A stretch of 64,000 nt of DNA from the NCBI RefSeq assembly GCF_014651075.1, contig NZ_BMWE01000027.1, positions 1 to 64,000 on the forward strand, in the 5' to 3' direction. The DNA is from Streptomyces djakartensis (GTDB lineage Bacteria > Actinomycetota > Actinomycetes > Streptomycetales > Streptomycetaceae). The notes beneath the pieces are model-generated. The model had not been told where the DNA came from. It saw nothing but the letters and a program-made list of their open reading frames with translations, and made no database searches. Below are positions 23,930 through 32,549 of the stretch, one piece after another (position 1 is the stretch's first letter; every line of letters begins with the position of its first letter). Made by a program: the position numbers and the translations under genes.

Positions 23930-24580
23930 ATGGGTCAGCCGGTGGGAAGCGAATCGGGAGAAGGGCGCGATTCAGCTGGAGCGACGCAGCCCGGGCTGCC
24001 GCCGGGACAGCGTCTGCAGCGCGGCTGGCCGGTCACGCACTACGGGCCCGTCCCCAAGTTCCGGCCCGAGCGCTGGGAGTTCCGGGTCTTCGGGGCCACC
24101 TCCGGCGGCGGCAAGCACTGCTGGACCCATGAGGAGTTCACGGCCCTGCCGTACACCACCGTCGTGGCCGATCTGCACTGCGTCACGAAGTTCAGCATGC
24201 TGGGCGTCGAATGGGGCGGCATCCCGGCCCGCACGATCCTCGACCTCGCTCCGCCCGCGGACGACGTCACCCATGTGATGGTGTGGGCCGAGTACGGATT
24301 CAGCTCCAACCTCCGGCTGTCCGACTTCGCCTCCGAGCAGGTCCTGTTCGCCACCCACAAGGACGGCGAACTGCTCACCGCCGAGCACGGCTTCCCGCTG
24401 CGCCTGATCGTGCCCCACCTGTACGCCTGGAAAGGCCCCAAGTGGGTGCGCGGCGTGGAGTACATGACCGCCGACCGGCGCGGCTTCTGGGAGGAGCGCG
24501 GCTACCACAACATCGGCGACCCGTGGCAGGAGCAGCGCTACTCGTACCAGGAGAAGCCCGGGGACGGCCCCGGCGTCTGA
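23930..24580 (+). CDS. Molybdopterin-dependent oxidoreductase (sulfite oxidase-like, cytoplasmic)
   Basis: 216 aa. ATG 23930 is the first sensible start; the frame upstream runs into the bfr promoter. The fold is the molybdopterin-binding sulfite oxidase domain, with the Mo-ligand Cys in D-L-H-C-V-T-K-F-S-M-L, then W-G-G-I and V-W-A-E-Y-G-F-S-S-N. The C-terminal blocks are L-R-L-I-V-P-H-L-Y-A-W-K-G-P-K-W-V and G-Y-H-N-I-G-D-P-W. No Tat signal, unlike the exported MsrP/YedY group, so the enzyme is probably cytoplasmic. Substrate unknown. Convergent with nfo. Confidence 0.88.
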   Translation: MGQPVGSESGEGRDSAGATQPGLPPGQRLQRGWPVTHYGPVPKFRPERWEFRVFGATSGGGKHCWTHEEFTALPYTTVVADLHCVTKFSMLGVEWGGIPARTILDLAPPADDVTHVMVWAEYGFSSNLRLSDFASEQVLFATHKDGELLTAEHGFPLRLIVPHLYAWKGPKWVRGVEYMTADRRGFWEERGYHNIGDPWQEQRYSYQEKPGDGPGV

Positions 24581-24644
24581 GCGCCGCACCCGCAAAGGCG
24601 GGGGCGCGGCGGTCACCGGCTCCGGTGGGGCGCCGGCCGTCGCG

Positions 24645-25523
24645 TCAGCCGTCGCGCAGCTTCTTCAGGCGTTCCACGTCCGCCGCGTGCCCCTCCTTGC
24701 CGCCCGGCGTCTCGATGACCAGGGGCACGCCCTCGGTGGCGGGGTGCGTCATCAGCGCCCGGAACGGGTCCTCGCCGATGTGGCCCGCCCCGATGTTCTC
24801 GTGCCGGTCCTTGTGGGCGCCGACCACGTCCTTGGAGTCGTTCGCGTGGATCAGCTTCAGCCGGCCCTCGCCGACGGTGTCCACCAGCAGGTCCAGCGTC
24901 CGGTGCATACCGTTCGGGCCGGTCAGGTCGTGCCCGGCGGCGAAGACGTGGCAGGTGTCCAGGCACACGCCCAGCATCGGGTGGGCGTCCAGGGCCTCGA
25001 AGTACGGGCCGAAGTCCCACGTGCGCGAGCACAGGGAGGCGCCCTGGCCGGCGGTCGACTCCAGCAGCAGATACGGGTCGTCGTCATGGGTCAGCTCGTC
25101 CAGCAGCGGCAGCAGGTGCTCGCGCACCTGCTTCAGCGCCACCGACCGCTCCCGGCCGCCGGTCGCGCTGCCGGTGTGCACGACCACGCCCAGCGCCCCG
25201 ATCTCCCGCCCCCGCCGCAGCGAGTGCCGGAGCGATTCCACCGACCGCTCCACGGTCGCCTCGGTGTGCGAACCGAAGTTGATCAGGTAGGGGGCGTGCA
25301 CGTACGCCGGGAGCGACTCGGCCGCGCACGCCGCACGGAACGCCTCGTCCTGCCTGGGGTTCCCGGCCGGGGTGGCCCAGCCGCGCGGGTTGGCGACGAA
25401 GACCTGGACGGTCTCCGCCCGCAGCTCGCGGGCGTACGACAGGCCGACGGTGTGGAGGCCACCGGCCACGGGGACGTGGCCGCCCACGGGGTTGCGGGAG
25501 GGGCCGGACAGCTGGTTGTTCAC
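24645..25523 (-). CDS. nfo: Deoxyribonuclease IV (endonuclease IV, AP endonuclease)
   Basis: 292 aa, typical for the AP2 TIM-barrel family. Zinc-binding blocks in order: G-G-H-V-P-V-A-G-G-L, Y-V-H-A-P-Y-L-I-N, V-V-H-T-G-S, L-L-L-E-S-T-A-G-Q-G, C-L-D-T-C-H-V-F-A-A-G-H-D, H-A-N-D-S-K, R-H-E-N-I-G-A-G-H-I-G and P-L-V-I-E-T-P-G-G. It incises DNA at abasic sites in base excision repair. It is 59 bp from the PASTA kinase gene end and on the same strand. Confidence 0.95.
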   Translation of the reverse strand: MNNQLSGPSRNPVGGHVPVAGGLHTVGLSYARELRAETVQVFVANPRGWATPAGNPRQDEAFRAACAAESLPAYVHAPYLINFGSHTEATVERSVESLRHSLRRGREIGALGVVVHTGSATGGRERSVALKQVREHLLPLLDELTHDDDPYLLLESTAGQGASLCSRTWDFGPYFEALDAHPMLGVCLDTCHVFAAGHDLTGPNGMHRTLDLLVDTVGEGRLKLIHANDSKDVVGAHKDRHENIGAGHIGEDPFRALMTHPATEGVPLVIETPGGKEGHAADVERLKKLRDG

Positions 25524-25581
25524 CCGTTCAGGGTGTCATGCGTCCGGCTCCGCCCCGTCCACGGGCCTCCGCCCGCGCCCG

Positions 25582-27513
25582 TCACCTGATCTTGATGGTG
25601 ATGGTCGAGCCCTTGGGCGCGCTCTCGCCGCCCTCCACGGACTGGCCCTTGACCTCGTCACCGAACAGCCCGAGCAGGCCGCGGTCCTCGTCGACCTGGA
25701 ACCCGGCGCCCTCCAGGGCCCGCCGCGCGTCGTCGACGCTGTCACCGACCACGTCCGGGACCTCGATCATCTCGGGGCCCTTGGACAGCGTCAGCGTGAC
25801 CGTGTCGCCCTCGGCCGCCCGGCCGCCGGGGTTCGGGCTCTGCTCGACGACCTGCCCCTTGTCGAACTCGGAGGAGTTGACCCGCACGGTGGCGATCTTC
25901 ACCTCGAGTCCGGCGTCCAGCAACTCGGACCGGGCGTCGGCCTCGTCCGAGCCGGTGACGTCGGGGATGTCGATCGGGCTGCCCTTGCTGACGACGAGCG
26001 CGACGGCCGTGCCCGCCCGGACCTTCGTGCCGTCGGCCGGGCGGGCGGAGACGACCGAGCCCTTCGGCACGTCCTCGCTGAACTCCCGGGTGACCATGCC
26101 CGGTTCCAGGCCGTCCTCCTTCAGCAGGGACCGCGCCTTGTCCAGCGGCCGGCCCGCGAGGGCGGGTACGCGCACATTGCGGGGGCCGTCGGAGACGGTG
26201 ATGCTCACCGAGTCGTCGCCGCGGACGCGTGCCCCGGCCTTCGGGTCGCTGCTGATGACCTGGCCGCGCTCCACGGTGTCGCTGTAGGCGTGCTCGACCT
26301 TGCCGAGATCGAGACCCGCCTGCGCCAGCCGCTCCTCGGCCTGGTCCTGGGTCTTCGCCAGCAGCGGGGGCACCTCGGTGAACTGACCCGAGTTGATGTA
26401 CCAGACACCGGCACCGAGGCCCAGCACGAGCAGGACGGCGGCGACCATCGCCAGCGGGCCGCGCCGGGGTCCCGGGCGGCGCCGGGAGGGCGGGGGCGGC
26501 GGGGACCGGAACCGGCTGGTGCGGTCGATGGAGGCCCCGGAAGCCTCCTCGTCCTCGTTGACGGGCAGCGGGCGCGTGCCCAGAGCACGCGGGATGACGC
26601 TCGTCCGGTCGTCGGCGTTGTCGTGGTCCGCCGTGAGCGCCTGCGGCGGCATGACGTCCAGCTGCTCGGCGGTCAGCCGGGCGCGCCCGTCACGGACCCG
26701 CGCGAGCAGTGCCACCGCGTCGTGCGGGCGGACGTCGGGGGTGCGGGCGGTCGCGGAGGCCACCATCTCGTCCAGCTCGTACGCCAGACCGGGCACGGCG
26801 GCCGAAGGCGGCGGGACGTCGTCGTGCAGGTGCTTGTAGAGGATCACCGCGGGGGCGTCCCCGTCGTGCGGCTTGTCGCCGGTCAGCATCTCGTACAGCA
26901 TCACGCCGCACGCGTACACGTCGACCCGGGGGTCCACGGCGCCGTTCTCTATCTGCTCGGGCGCGAGGTAGGAGACCGTGCCGAGGACGGTGCCGGTGGT
27001 GTTCGTCACGGTGTCCACGGCCCGGACGAGTCCGAAGTCGGCGACCTTGACCCGGCCGTCGTCCCCTATGAGCACGTTCTCGGGCTTCATGTCGCGGTGC
27101 ACGAACCCGGCGCGGTGCGCGGCGCCGAGGGCGGCCAGCACCGGCTCCAGGATGTCCAGGGCGGCATGCGGCTGCAGGGCACCGCGCTCACGCAGCACGT
27201 CCCGCAGGGTGCAGCCCGCGACGTACTCCATGGCGAGGTAGACGTACGAGCCGTCGGTGCCCTGGTCGAAGACCTGCACCACGTTCGGGTGCGCCAGCCG
27301 GGCCACCGACTTCGCCTCGCGGATGAACCGCTCGACGAAGGAGCCGTCGACCGCGAGCGAGGGGTGCATCACCTTGAGCGCGAGGACCCGGTCGAGCCGG
27401 GTGTCCACGGCCCGGTAGACCGTGGCCATCCCGCCGACCGCGATCCGCGCGTCGATGCGATACCGGCCGTCGAGCACCTGCCCGACCAAGGGGTCCTGAA
27501 GGGTCGTGTCCAC
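25582..27513 (-). CDS. Ser/Thr protein kinase with PASTA domains (PknB type)
   Basis: 643 aa from GTG 27513; GTG 27543 is an alternative start. The kinase domain occupies about 1-270: V-G-G-M-A-T-V-Y, A-L-K-V-M with the ATP-binding Lys, H-R-D-M-K-P-E-N catalytic loop and D-F-G-L. A basic linker precedes one membrane helix (L-A-M-V-A-A-V-L-L-V-L-G), then four PASTA repeats (about 375-643) facing outside, which by family sense peptidoglycan fragments. TAGACT 7 nt before GTG 27513 could be a leaderless -10. It matches SCO2110 in position (PkaF, as I recall). An Rv2175c-type protein, a known substrate type of such kinases in mycobacteria, lies 4 kb away. Confidence 0.93.
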   Translation of the reverse strand: MDTTLQDPLVGQVLDGRYRIDARIAVGGMATVYRAVDTRLDRVLALKVMHPSLAVDGSFVERFIREAKSVARLAHPNVVQVFDQGTDGSYVYLAMEYVAGCTLRDVLRERGALQPHAALDILEPVLAALGAAHRAGFVHRDMKPENVLIGDDGRVKVADFGLVRAVDTVTNTTGTVLGTVSYLAPEQIENGAVDPRVDVYACGVMLYEMLTGDKPHDGDAPAVILYKHLHDDVPPPSAAVPGLAYELDEMVASATARTPDVRPHDAVALLARVRDGRARLTAEQLDVMPPQALTADHDNADDRTSVIPRALGTRPLPVNEDEEASGASIDRTSRFRSPPPPPSRRRPGPRRGPLAMVAAVLLVLGLGAGVWYINSGQFTEVPPLLAKTQDQAEERLAQAGLDLGKVEHAYSDTVERGQVISSDPKAGARVRGDDSVSITVSDGPRNVRVPALAGRPLDKARSLLKEDGLEPGMVTREFSEDVPKGSVVSARPADGTKVRAGTAVALVVSKGSPIDIPDVTGSDEADARSELLDAGLEVKIATVRVNSSEFDKGQVVEQSPNPGGRAAEGDTVTLTLSKGPEMIEVPDVVGDSVDDARRALEGAGFQVDEDRGLLGLFGDEVKGQSVEGGESAPKGSTITIKIR

Positions 27514-27597
27514 GCACGCGAGTCTACGAGCCACCACCGACACCCACTCGCCACGTCCGCGACTGCAGCGGACCTGTGACGAGGGTTACCCAGTCTG

Positions 27598-27662
27598 CGG
27601 GCAGTCGTGCCGCTTGGGGCGGCACGGGTGGGCGCAGGCGGCACCCCGCAACGCCGGGCTGC
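27598..27662 (+). repeat. Streptomyces intergenic repeat with hairpin
   Basis: Contains an 8-bp stem CGTGCCGC (27606-27613) and GCGGCACG (27619-27626). GGGCAGTCGTG at 27599-27609 is shared with 11212-11222. I recognise this type of sequence from other Streptomyces intergenic regions. It lies between the kinase start and the thiG end and may stop thiG transcripts. Confidence 0.55.
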
Positions 27663-27694
27663 AAACGCCCCCCCACCTCAGCGCCACCGCACAG

Positions 27695-28492
27695 CTACTG
27701 AAAAGCAGGCCGCTCCGGATCCAGCTCAGCCATGCCCTCGGCAGGAGAAGACGCCTCCGCGAAGTGCCGCCGCGGAATCCGCCCCGCACGGTACGCCAAC
27801 CGCCCCGCCTCCACCGCGTGCCGCATCGCGTCAGCCATCAACACCGGCTCCCGCGCCCGCGTCACCGCCGAGGCGAGCATCACGCCCGCACACCCCAGTT
27901 CCATCGCCAGCGCCGCGTCCGACGCCGTACCGGCCCCCGCGTCCAGAATCACCGGCACCCCCGCACGTTCCACGATCAGCTCGAAGTTGTGGGGATTGCG
28001 GATCCCCAGCCCGGACCCGATCGGCGACCCGAGCGGCATGATCGCCGCACAGCCCGCGTCCTCCAGCTTCCGCGCCAGCACAGGATCGTCGTTCGTGTAC
28101 GGCAGCACGGTGAACCCGTCGTCGACCAGCGTCTCCGCCGCGTCCAGCAACTCGATCGGGTCCGGCAGCAGAGTGCGCTCGTCGGCGATGACCTCCAGCT
28201 TGATCAGATCCGTGCCGAGGGCCTCACGCGCCAGACGGGCCGTGAGGACGGCCTCGCCGGCGGTGAAGCAGCCCGCCGTGTTCGGCAGCACCCGGATGCC
28301 GAGCTTGTCCAGCACCGACAGCACGGACCCGTGCACCGAGGCGTTCACCCGCCGCATCGCGACCGTCGTCAGCTCCGTGCCGGACGCGACCAGCGACCGC
28401 TCCAGCACGTCGAGGCTGGGCGCGCCGCCCGTACCCATGATCAGGCGGGACGTGAAGGACGTGTCACCGAGGACAAACGGATCGTCGGCCAT
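27695..28492 (-). CDS. thiG: Thiazole synthase
   Basis: 265 aa from ATG 28492, 2 bp after the thiS stop; a longer frame into thiS is rejected. TIM-barrel blocks: L-I-M-G-T-G near residue 20, T-V-A-M-R-R, catalytic Lys in D-L-I-K-L-E-V-I, V-L-P-Y-T-N-D-D-P, A-A-I-M-P-L-G-S-P-I-G-S-G-L-G and V-I-L-D-A-G-A-G. It forms thiazole phosphate carboxylate from DXP, ThiS-thiocarboxylate and dehydroglycine made by ThiO. Last gene of the thiO-thiS-thiG operon. Confidence 0.96.
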   Translation of the reverse strand: MADDPFVLGDTSFTSRLIMGTGGAPSLDVLERSLVASGTELTTVAMRRVNASVHGSVLSVLDKLGIRVLPNTAGCFTAGEAVLTARLAREALGTDLIKLEVIADERTLLPDPIELLDAAETLVDDGFTVLPYTNDDPVLARKLEDAGCAAIMPLGSPIGSGLGIRNPHNFELIVERAGVPVILDAGAGTASDAALAMELGCAGVMLASAVTRAREPVLMADAMRHAVEAGRLAYRAGRIPRRHFAEASSPAEGMAELDPERPAFQ

Positions 28493-28494
28493 GG

Positions 28495-28697
28495 TCAGCC
28501 TCCTTGGACGGCGGTGAGGACTTCCACGCGGTCTCCCTCGGCCAGGGGAGTGGACGGCCACTGCGCGCGCGGGACCACGGTTTCGTTGAGGGCGGCGGCC
28601 ACCCCGGAGGTCGAGGAGGTGAGCGAGGTCACGACGGCGTCGAGAGCCGTGCCGGGCCGGACGTCCCTGGGCTCTCCGTTGACGGAGATGTTCATGC
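28495..28697 (-). CDS. thiS: Sulfur carrier protein ThiS
   Basis: 66 aa, ending in the required Gly-Gly (A-V-Q-G-G), where the thiocarboxylate is formed. The beta-grasp pattern M-N-I-S-V-N-G-E-P and the closing L-A-E-G-D-R-V-E-V-L are typical. The coding ATG is at 28695; it overlaps the thiO end by 4 nt, and thiG starts 2 bp after its stop. It carries sulfur to ThiG for thiazole formation. Confidence 0.93.
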
Positions 28698-29855
28698 GGG
28701 CTGCTCCGTGAGTGCCGTGGTGAAGCGTCTCGGGGTGAAGGGGCGTGCCTCCTCGGGCAGTTCGCCCGTGGTCAGGGCGTGCGCCAGGGCGTCGCCGGTG
28801 ACCGGTGTGAGCAGCACGCCGTTGCGGTAGTGCCCGGTGGCCAGCAGCAGCCCCTCCAGACCGGTCGGGCCGATCAGCGGCGCGTTGTCGGGGGAGCCGG
28901 GCCGCAGCCCGGCCCGGGTCTCGGTGAGCGGCAGCTCGGTGATGCCCGGGACCAGCTCGTGCGCGTCGCGCAGCAGCTCGTACACACCGCCCGCGGTGAC
29001 GGTGGTGTCCCAGCCCATCTCCTCACTGGTCGCCCCGATGACCAGCTCGCCGCTCTCGCGCGGCACCAGGTAGACGTGGCTGCCGCGGACCACCGCGCGC
29101 ACGGTCCGGCTCAGGAACGGCCCGTGCCGCCGTGGCATGGTCAGCCGTACGACCTGCCCCTTCACCGGCCGCACCGGCGGCAGCACGTCCTGCGGTACGC
29201 CCGCGAACCGCCCGCTGAGACTGCCCCCGGCCAGCACGACCTGCCCGGCGCCCAGCACGGTGCCGTCGGCCGTGACCACACCCGCGGCGCGGTCGCGCGT
29301 GACGGTGAGCCGCTGCGCCCAGACCCGGTGGAAGACCACACCGGCCCGTTCGCACGCGGACACCAGAGCACCGGCCAGCCGCCTCGGGTCGATCTGGTGG
29401 TCGCCGTCGACCCGCAGCCCACCACGCACGCCCGGCGCGAGCATCGGCTCCAGGCGCCGGCACTCCCGCCCCGACAGCCATTGCGACTCCAGGCCCGACT
29501 GCTGTTGCAGGATGTGCAGTTCGCGCAGGTGGGCCCGGTCGTCGGCGTCCAGGGCGACGGCGAGGGTGCCGCACCGGCGGTAGCCGAGGTCCTGACCGGT
29601 CAGCTCGGTGAGCTCGGCCGCGAAGTCCGGATAGCGCCTGGCGGAGGCGAGGTTCAGGCCGAGCAGGGTCTGCTCGCCGTGGTGCAGTTCGGTGACGGCC
29701 GCCAGCATGCCGGCCGCGACCTGTGCGGCCCCGCCGCCCGGCTCGGGATCCACCACGGCCGTGGCGAGCCCGCGCCCCGCGGCCCGCCAGGCCGTGACCA
29801 GGCCGATGATCCCGCCCCCGATGACGAGGACGTCTGACGTTCGTGTACGCGACAT
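28692..29855 (-). CDS. thiO: Glycine oxidase ThiO
   Basis: 387 aa. N-terminal FAD site V-I-G-G-G-I-I-G-L near residue 10, then the DAO-family C-terminal blocks R-P-V-K-G-Q-V and R-A-G-L-R-P-G-S-P-D-N-A-P and G-H-Y-R-N-G-V-L-L. It oxidises glycine to dehydroglycine (iminoglycine), which feeds ThiG. The start ATG 29855 lies just downstream of the TPP riboswitch, whose 3' end includes the GGAGGGG ribosome site, so thiamine pyrophosphate should block translation of the whole operon. Confidence 0.95.
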   Translation of the reverse strand: MSRTRTSDVLVIGGGIIGLVTAWRAAGRGLATAVVDPEPGGGAAQVAAGMLAAVTELHHGEQTLLGLNLASARRYPDFAAELTELTGQDLGYRRCGTLAVALDADDRAHLRELHILQQQSGLESQWLSGRECRRLEPMLAPGVRGGLRVDGDHQIDPRRLAGALVSACERAGVVFHRVWAQRLTVTRDRAAGVVTADGTVLGAGQVVLAGGSLSGRFAGVPQDVLPPVRPVKGQVVRLTMPRRHGPFLSRTVRAVVRGSHVYLVPRESGELVIGATSEEMGWDTTVTAGGVYELLRDAHELVPGITELPLTETRAGLRPGSPDNAPLIGPTGLEGLLLATGHYRNGVLLTPVTGDALAHALTTGELPEEARPFTPRRFTTALTEQPA

Positions 29856-29861
29856 GGGCGT

Positions 29862-29957
29862 CCAGCCCCTCCCTTCGCCGGCATGACCCGGATCAGGTTC
29901 GTACGGTCGGAGGCCGCCAGCCTCCCTCTCAGCCCGGTGCGTCCGGGCTCCCGCGAG
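29862..29957 (-). promoter_or_regulatory. TPP riboswitch (THI element) of thiO-thiS-thiG
   Basis: On the minus strand the element reads GAGCCCGGACGCACCGGGCT followed by GAGAGGGAGGC, then the second conserved block GAACCTGATCCGGGTCATGC and CGGCGAAGGGAGGGG. These are the CUGAGA and ACCUGAU-CCGGGUAAUGCCGGCGAAGGGA parts of the TPP aptamer. The distal end contains the ribosome site of thiO (start 29855), so control is probably translational. Confidence 0.95.
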
Positions 29958-30019
29958 TGCCTTACGTTGGCCACAACCCTAGCCCGATGGCCCATGCCGC
30001 AGTAAGGGAGCCTCCGCCC

Positions 30020-30370
30020 ATGGCCCGATCCCTCGACGGTCTCGTCCTCGTCCCGGTGGCCGACCAGGCACCGGGCCAGGTGGGGACCCGCACCCGGTTC
30101 ACGTACCACGAGCGGGACGGTGAGATCTGGGCGGAGTACGCGGGCGGCGACGTCGTACGCGGACATCTCGTGGGTACCCGCGAGGGCGACACGCTGGACT
30201 TCCGGTACGTACAGCTCAAGGGGGACGGGACCACGTCCTCGGGGCACTGTGTCTCGACGGTCGTGGACCTGCCCGACGGGCGGGTGCGGCTGGAGGAGAC
30301 CTGGGAGTGGGAGTCCCAGCCGGGCAACGGGACGAGTGTTGTGGAGCAGGTCACTCCGCATGAGCACTGA
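30020..30370 (+). CDS. Small conserved protein of unknown function
   Basis: 116 aa from ATG 30020, with AAGGGAG 10 nt upstream; the frame's longer version would run back through the riboswitch. The sequence is all beta-like, with strand pattern T-R-F-T-Y-H-E-R-D-G-E-I-W-A-E-Y and T-L-D-F-R-Y-V-Q-L, then V-R-L-E-E-T-W-E-W-E. Homologues are often named N-acetylglutamate synthase in databases, but nothing here resembles an acetyltransferase, so I do not use that name. Divergent from thiO. Its stop overlaps the promoter of the next gene. Confidence 0.7.
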   Translation: MARSLDGLVLVPVADQAPGQVGTRTRFTYHERDGEIWAEYAGGDVVRGHLVGTREGDTLDFRYVQLKGDGTTSSGHCVSTVVDLPDGRVRLEETWEWESQPGNGTSVVEQVTPHEH

Positions 30371-30396
30371 CTGACAGACTGTCAGTTGTCTATGGT
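30368..30396 (+). promoter_or_regulatory. Promoter with embedded palindromic operator of the FAD reductase gene
   Basis: A -35-like TGACTG (30368-30373) and -10 TATGGT (30391-30396) are 17 bp apart. The spacer region is filled by the perfect palindrome CTGACAG-A-CTGTCAG (30371-30385), as in TetR-type repression. The gene's GTG follows 6 bp after the -10, so the transcript would be leaderless. Confidence 0.6.
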
Positions 30397-30402
30397 GATC
30401 AG

Positions 30403-31644
30403 GTGAGCGAGCAGAGGCAGGAAGCAGGGTCGTCCGCGCCGCGGCGGGTGGTCGTGGCGGGCGCGGGCATGGCCGGTGTGCAGACCGCTGTCGCCCTGCG
30501 GGAGCGGGGCTTCACCGGCGACGTGGTCCTGATCGGCGCCGAGCCCCACCAGCCGTACGACCGGCCCCCGTTGTCCAAGGCCGTGCTGCTCGGCAAGTCC
30601 GAGCACTCCGCCTTCGACGTCGACTTCGAGGCCCTCGGCATCGAGCTGCGGCTCGGCTGCGAGGTGACCGGCCTGCGCCCGGGCGAGAAGGAGCTGGACA
30701 CCGCGGACGGGCCCGTGCCCTACGACGTCCTGGTCGTCGCGACGGGTGCCGAGCCGATCCGGCTGCCCGGGTCCGAGGGCATGCCCGGCGTGCACCTGCT
30801 GCGCACCCTGGACGACGCCGAGCGGCTGCGGCCGGTGCTGGCGCGCCAGCACGACGTGGTGGTCGTCGGTGCCGGCTGGATCGGCGCCGAGTTCGCCACC
30901 GCCGCGCGCGAGGCGGGCTGCGCGGTGACCGTGGTGGAGGCCGCCGAGCGGCCGCTCGCCGGGGCGCTGCCCGCCGAGGTCGCCGCGCCGATGGCCGGCT
31001 GGTACGCGGACGCGGGAGCCGTGCTGCGCACGCGCACGCGTGTGGAGCGCGTCGAGCCCGGCGCGGTGCTCCTCGACGACGGCACGCGGCTGCCCGCGGG
31101 CGCGGTCGTCGTCGGCATCGGGGCCCGTCCCGCCACGGACTGGCTGTCCGGATCCGGGATCGAGCTGGGCGCCCACGGCGAGATCGTGGCCGACGAGCAC
31201 CTGCGTGCGTCGGTGCCGGACGTGTACGCGGTCGGCGACTGCTCCTCCTTCCCCTCCGGGCGGTACGGCGAGCGTCTCCTGGTCCACCACTGGGACAACG
31301 CCCTTCAGGGCCCGCGCACGGTCGCCGTGAACATCGTCGGACGGGCCTCCGGGGAGCCCCCGGCGGTGTACGACCCGGTGCCGTACTTCTGGTCCGAGCA
31401 GTTCGGGCGCTTCGTGCAGTACGCCGGACACCATGCGGCCGCCGACACGACCCTGTGGCGCGGCGACCCGGCCGGACCGGCCTGGACGGTGTGCTGGCTG
31501 CGTGGCGAGCGGCTGGTCGCGCTGCTGGCGGTGGGCCGTCCCCGGGACCTGGCGCAGGGACGCCGCCTGATCGAGGCGGGCGCGGCGATGAACCCGGCGC
31601 TGCTGGCGGACCCGGCGAGGCCGCTGAAGGCGGCCACGTCGTAG
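30403..31644 (+). CDS. NAD(P)/FAD-dependent ferredoxin reductase-like oxidoreductase
   Basis: 413 aa from GTG 30403. Two dinucleotide folds are visible: V-V-A-G-A-G-M-A-G-V-Q near residue 15 (FAD) and V-V-V-G-A-G-W-I-G-A-E-F near 150 (NAD). The second FAD block Y-A-V-G-D-C-S-S-F lies near 277, and the C-terminal reductase domain contains Y-F-W-S-E-Q-F-G. This is the rubredoxin/ferredoxin reductase type that feeds P450 or dioxygenase systems. No ferredoxin gene is next to it. Expression is probably controlled through the palindrome in its promoter. Confidence 0.93.
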   Translation: MSEQRQEAGSSAPRRVVVAGAGMAGVQTAVALRERGFTGDVVLIGAEPHQPYDRPPLSKAVLLGKSEHSAFDVDFEALGIELRLGCEVTGLRPGEKELDTADGPVPYDVLVVATGAEPIRLPGSEGMPGVHLLRTLDDAERLRPVLARQHDVVVVGAGWIGAEFATAAREAGCAVTVVEAAERPLAGALPAEVAAPMAGWYADAGAVLRTRTRVERVEPGAVLLDDGTRLPAGAVVVGIGARPATDWLSGSGIELGAHGEIVADEHLRASVPDVYAVGDCSSFPSGRYGERLLVHHWDNALQGPRTVAVNIVGRASGEPPAVYDPVPYFWSEQFGRFVQYAGHHAAADTTLWRGDPAGPAWTVCWLRGERLVALLAVGRPRDLAQGRRLIEAGAAMNPALLADPARPLKAATS

Positions 31645-31733
31645 CGGTCGGGCGGCGCGTCGGGTGCGGTGGATCCGCCCAGGTGGACCGGCCCGGCTTC
31701 CGACTGTCAGCGGGGGATGGCAGGCTGGTTTCC

Positions 31734-32099
31734 GTGACCGAGATTGACGCAAAGATCGATGCTCTCGTCCCTGCCTGGCTCACCCTCCCCGACATCGCCG
31801 AACAGCTCGGCGTCGAGGTGACACGGGTGCGGCAGCTGGTCAAGGAGGGCCAGCTCATCGCCGTACGCCGTGGTGAGAACCGCGCGCTGCACGTCCCCGC
31901 GGCCTTCATCGACGGGGACAAGGTCGTCAAGGGCCTGTCCGGGACCCTGACGCTGCTGCGGGACGACGGCTTCACGGTCGAAGAGATGCTCGAGTGGCTC
32001 TTCACCCCCGACCCCAGCCTGCCCGGCACGCCGGCGCAGGCGCTGAGTGAGAATCGCGGCACGGAGGTGAAGCGCCGCGCCCAGGCGCTCGCGGTCTGA
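31734..32099 (+). CDS. Rv2175c-family DNA-binding protein
   Basis: 121 aa. GTG 31734 is chosen because the protein then starts M-T-E-I-D-A-K-I-D-A-L-V-P-A-W-L-T-L, the family's usual start; the frame upstream is the neighbour's shadow. A winged helix-turn-helix (L-P-D-I-A-E-Q-L-G-V-E-V-T-R-V-R-Q-L) is followed by a wing (I-A-V-R-R-G-E-N-R) and a C-terminal helical part (T-L-L-R-D-D-G-F-T-V-E-E-M-L-E-W-L-F). In Mycobacterium the homologue binds DNA and is phosphorylated by the kinase PknL. CAGGCT 7 nt before the start may be a leaderless -10. Confidence 0.85.
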   Translation: MTEIDAKIDALVPAWLTLPDIAEQLGVEVTRVRQLVKEGQLIAVRRGENRALHVPAAFIDGDKVVKGLSGTLTLLRDDGFTVEEMLEWLFTPDPSLPGTPAQALSENRGTEVKRRAQALAV

Positions 32100-32549
32100 C
32101 GGACCCGACCGGAACAACGGTCCGGCCCTGCCGTGTGAGCGGGGCCGGGCCCGCACAACCGCCCGGTGAGCGGGCCGGGGCCCCTGGGGTCACGGCCGGG
32201 GCCGGTGCGTGCCGGTTCGCCCCGCTCAGTGGTCCGGGCCTGAGTGAACCCGGGCCGGGCGCGTAATGTGCCCACGGCGCGCTCGGCGCTTGGCGCTCTG
32301 GGGCAGGTGGCGCCGCTCCCGCGGCACACCCCGACCGGCAGCGGTGCGTCCAGGCCGTGGCGGCTCCTTGACGCCGGGCAAGCCACCGGTCGAGGCGTTC
32401 CCACGCCTCAGCCCGGCATTGGCAGGGGCGTTCCACGCCTCGGCCGCCACCGGCGCAGGCGCTCCCGCGCGCCCCTGCCCGGCACCGGCAGCGCTCCCGC
32501 GCCCCGACCCGACACCGACGAACCAGACCGACGAACCAGGGGGACACAC
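32100..32549. other. 450-bp non-coding region upstream of thiE
   Basis: No credible gene on either strand. The stretch is rich in G/C-rich imperfect repeats, and ends in a 13-bp tandem duplication (ACCGACGAACCAG at 32514-32526 and 32527-32539) just before the thiE ribosome site GGGGGA. I looked for a second TPP riboswitch (CTGAGA and ACCTGAT blocks) and found none. Confidence 0.6.

Noticed and set aside
25372..27579. Plus-strand frame of 735 codons over the PASTA kinase and nfo start
   Set aside because: Low-complexity shadow rich in Arg/Val/His; the minus-strand kinase accounts for the DNA.
32100..32549. Second TPP riboswitch before thiE
   Set aside because: Neither the CTGAGA nor the ACCTGAT block is present on the plus strand.
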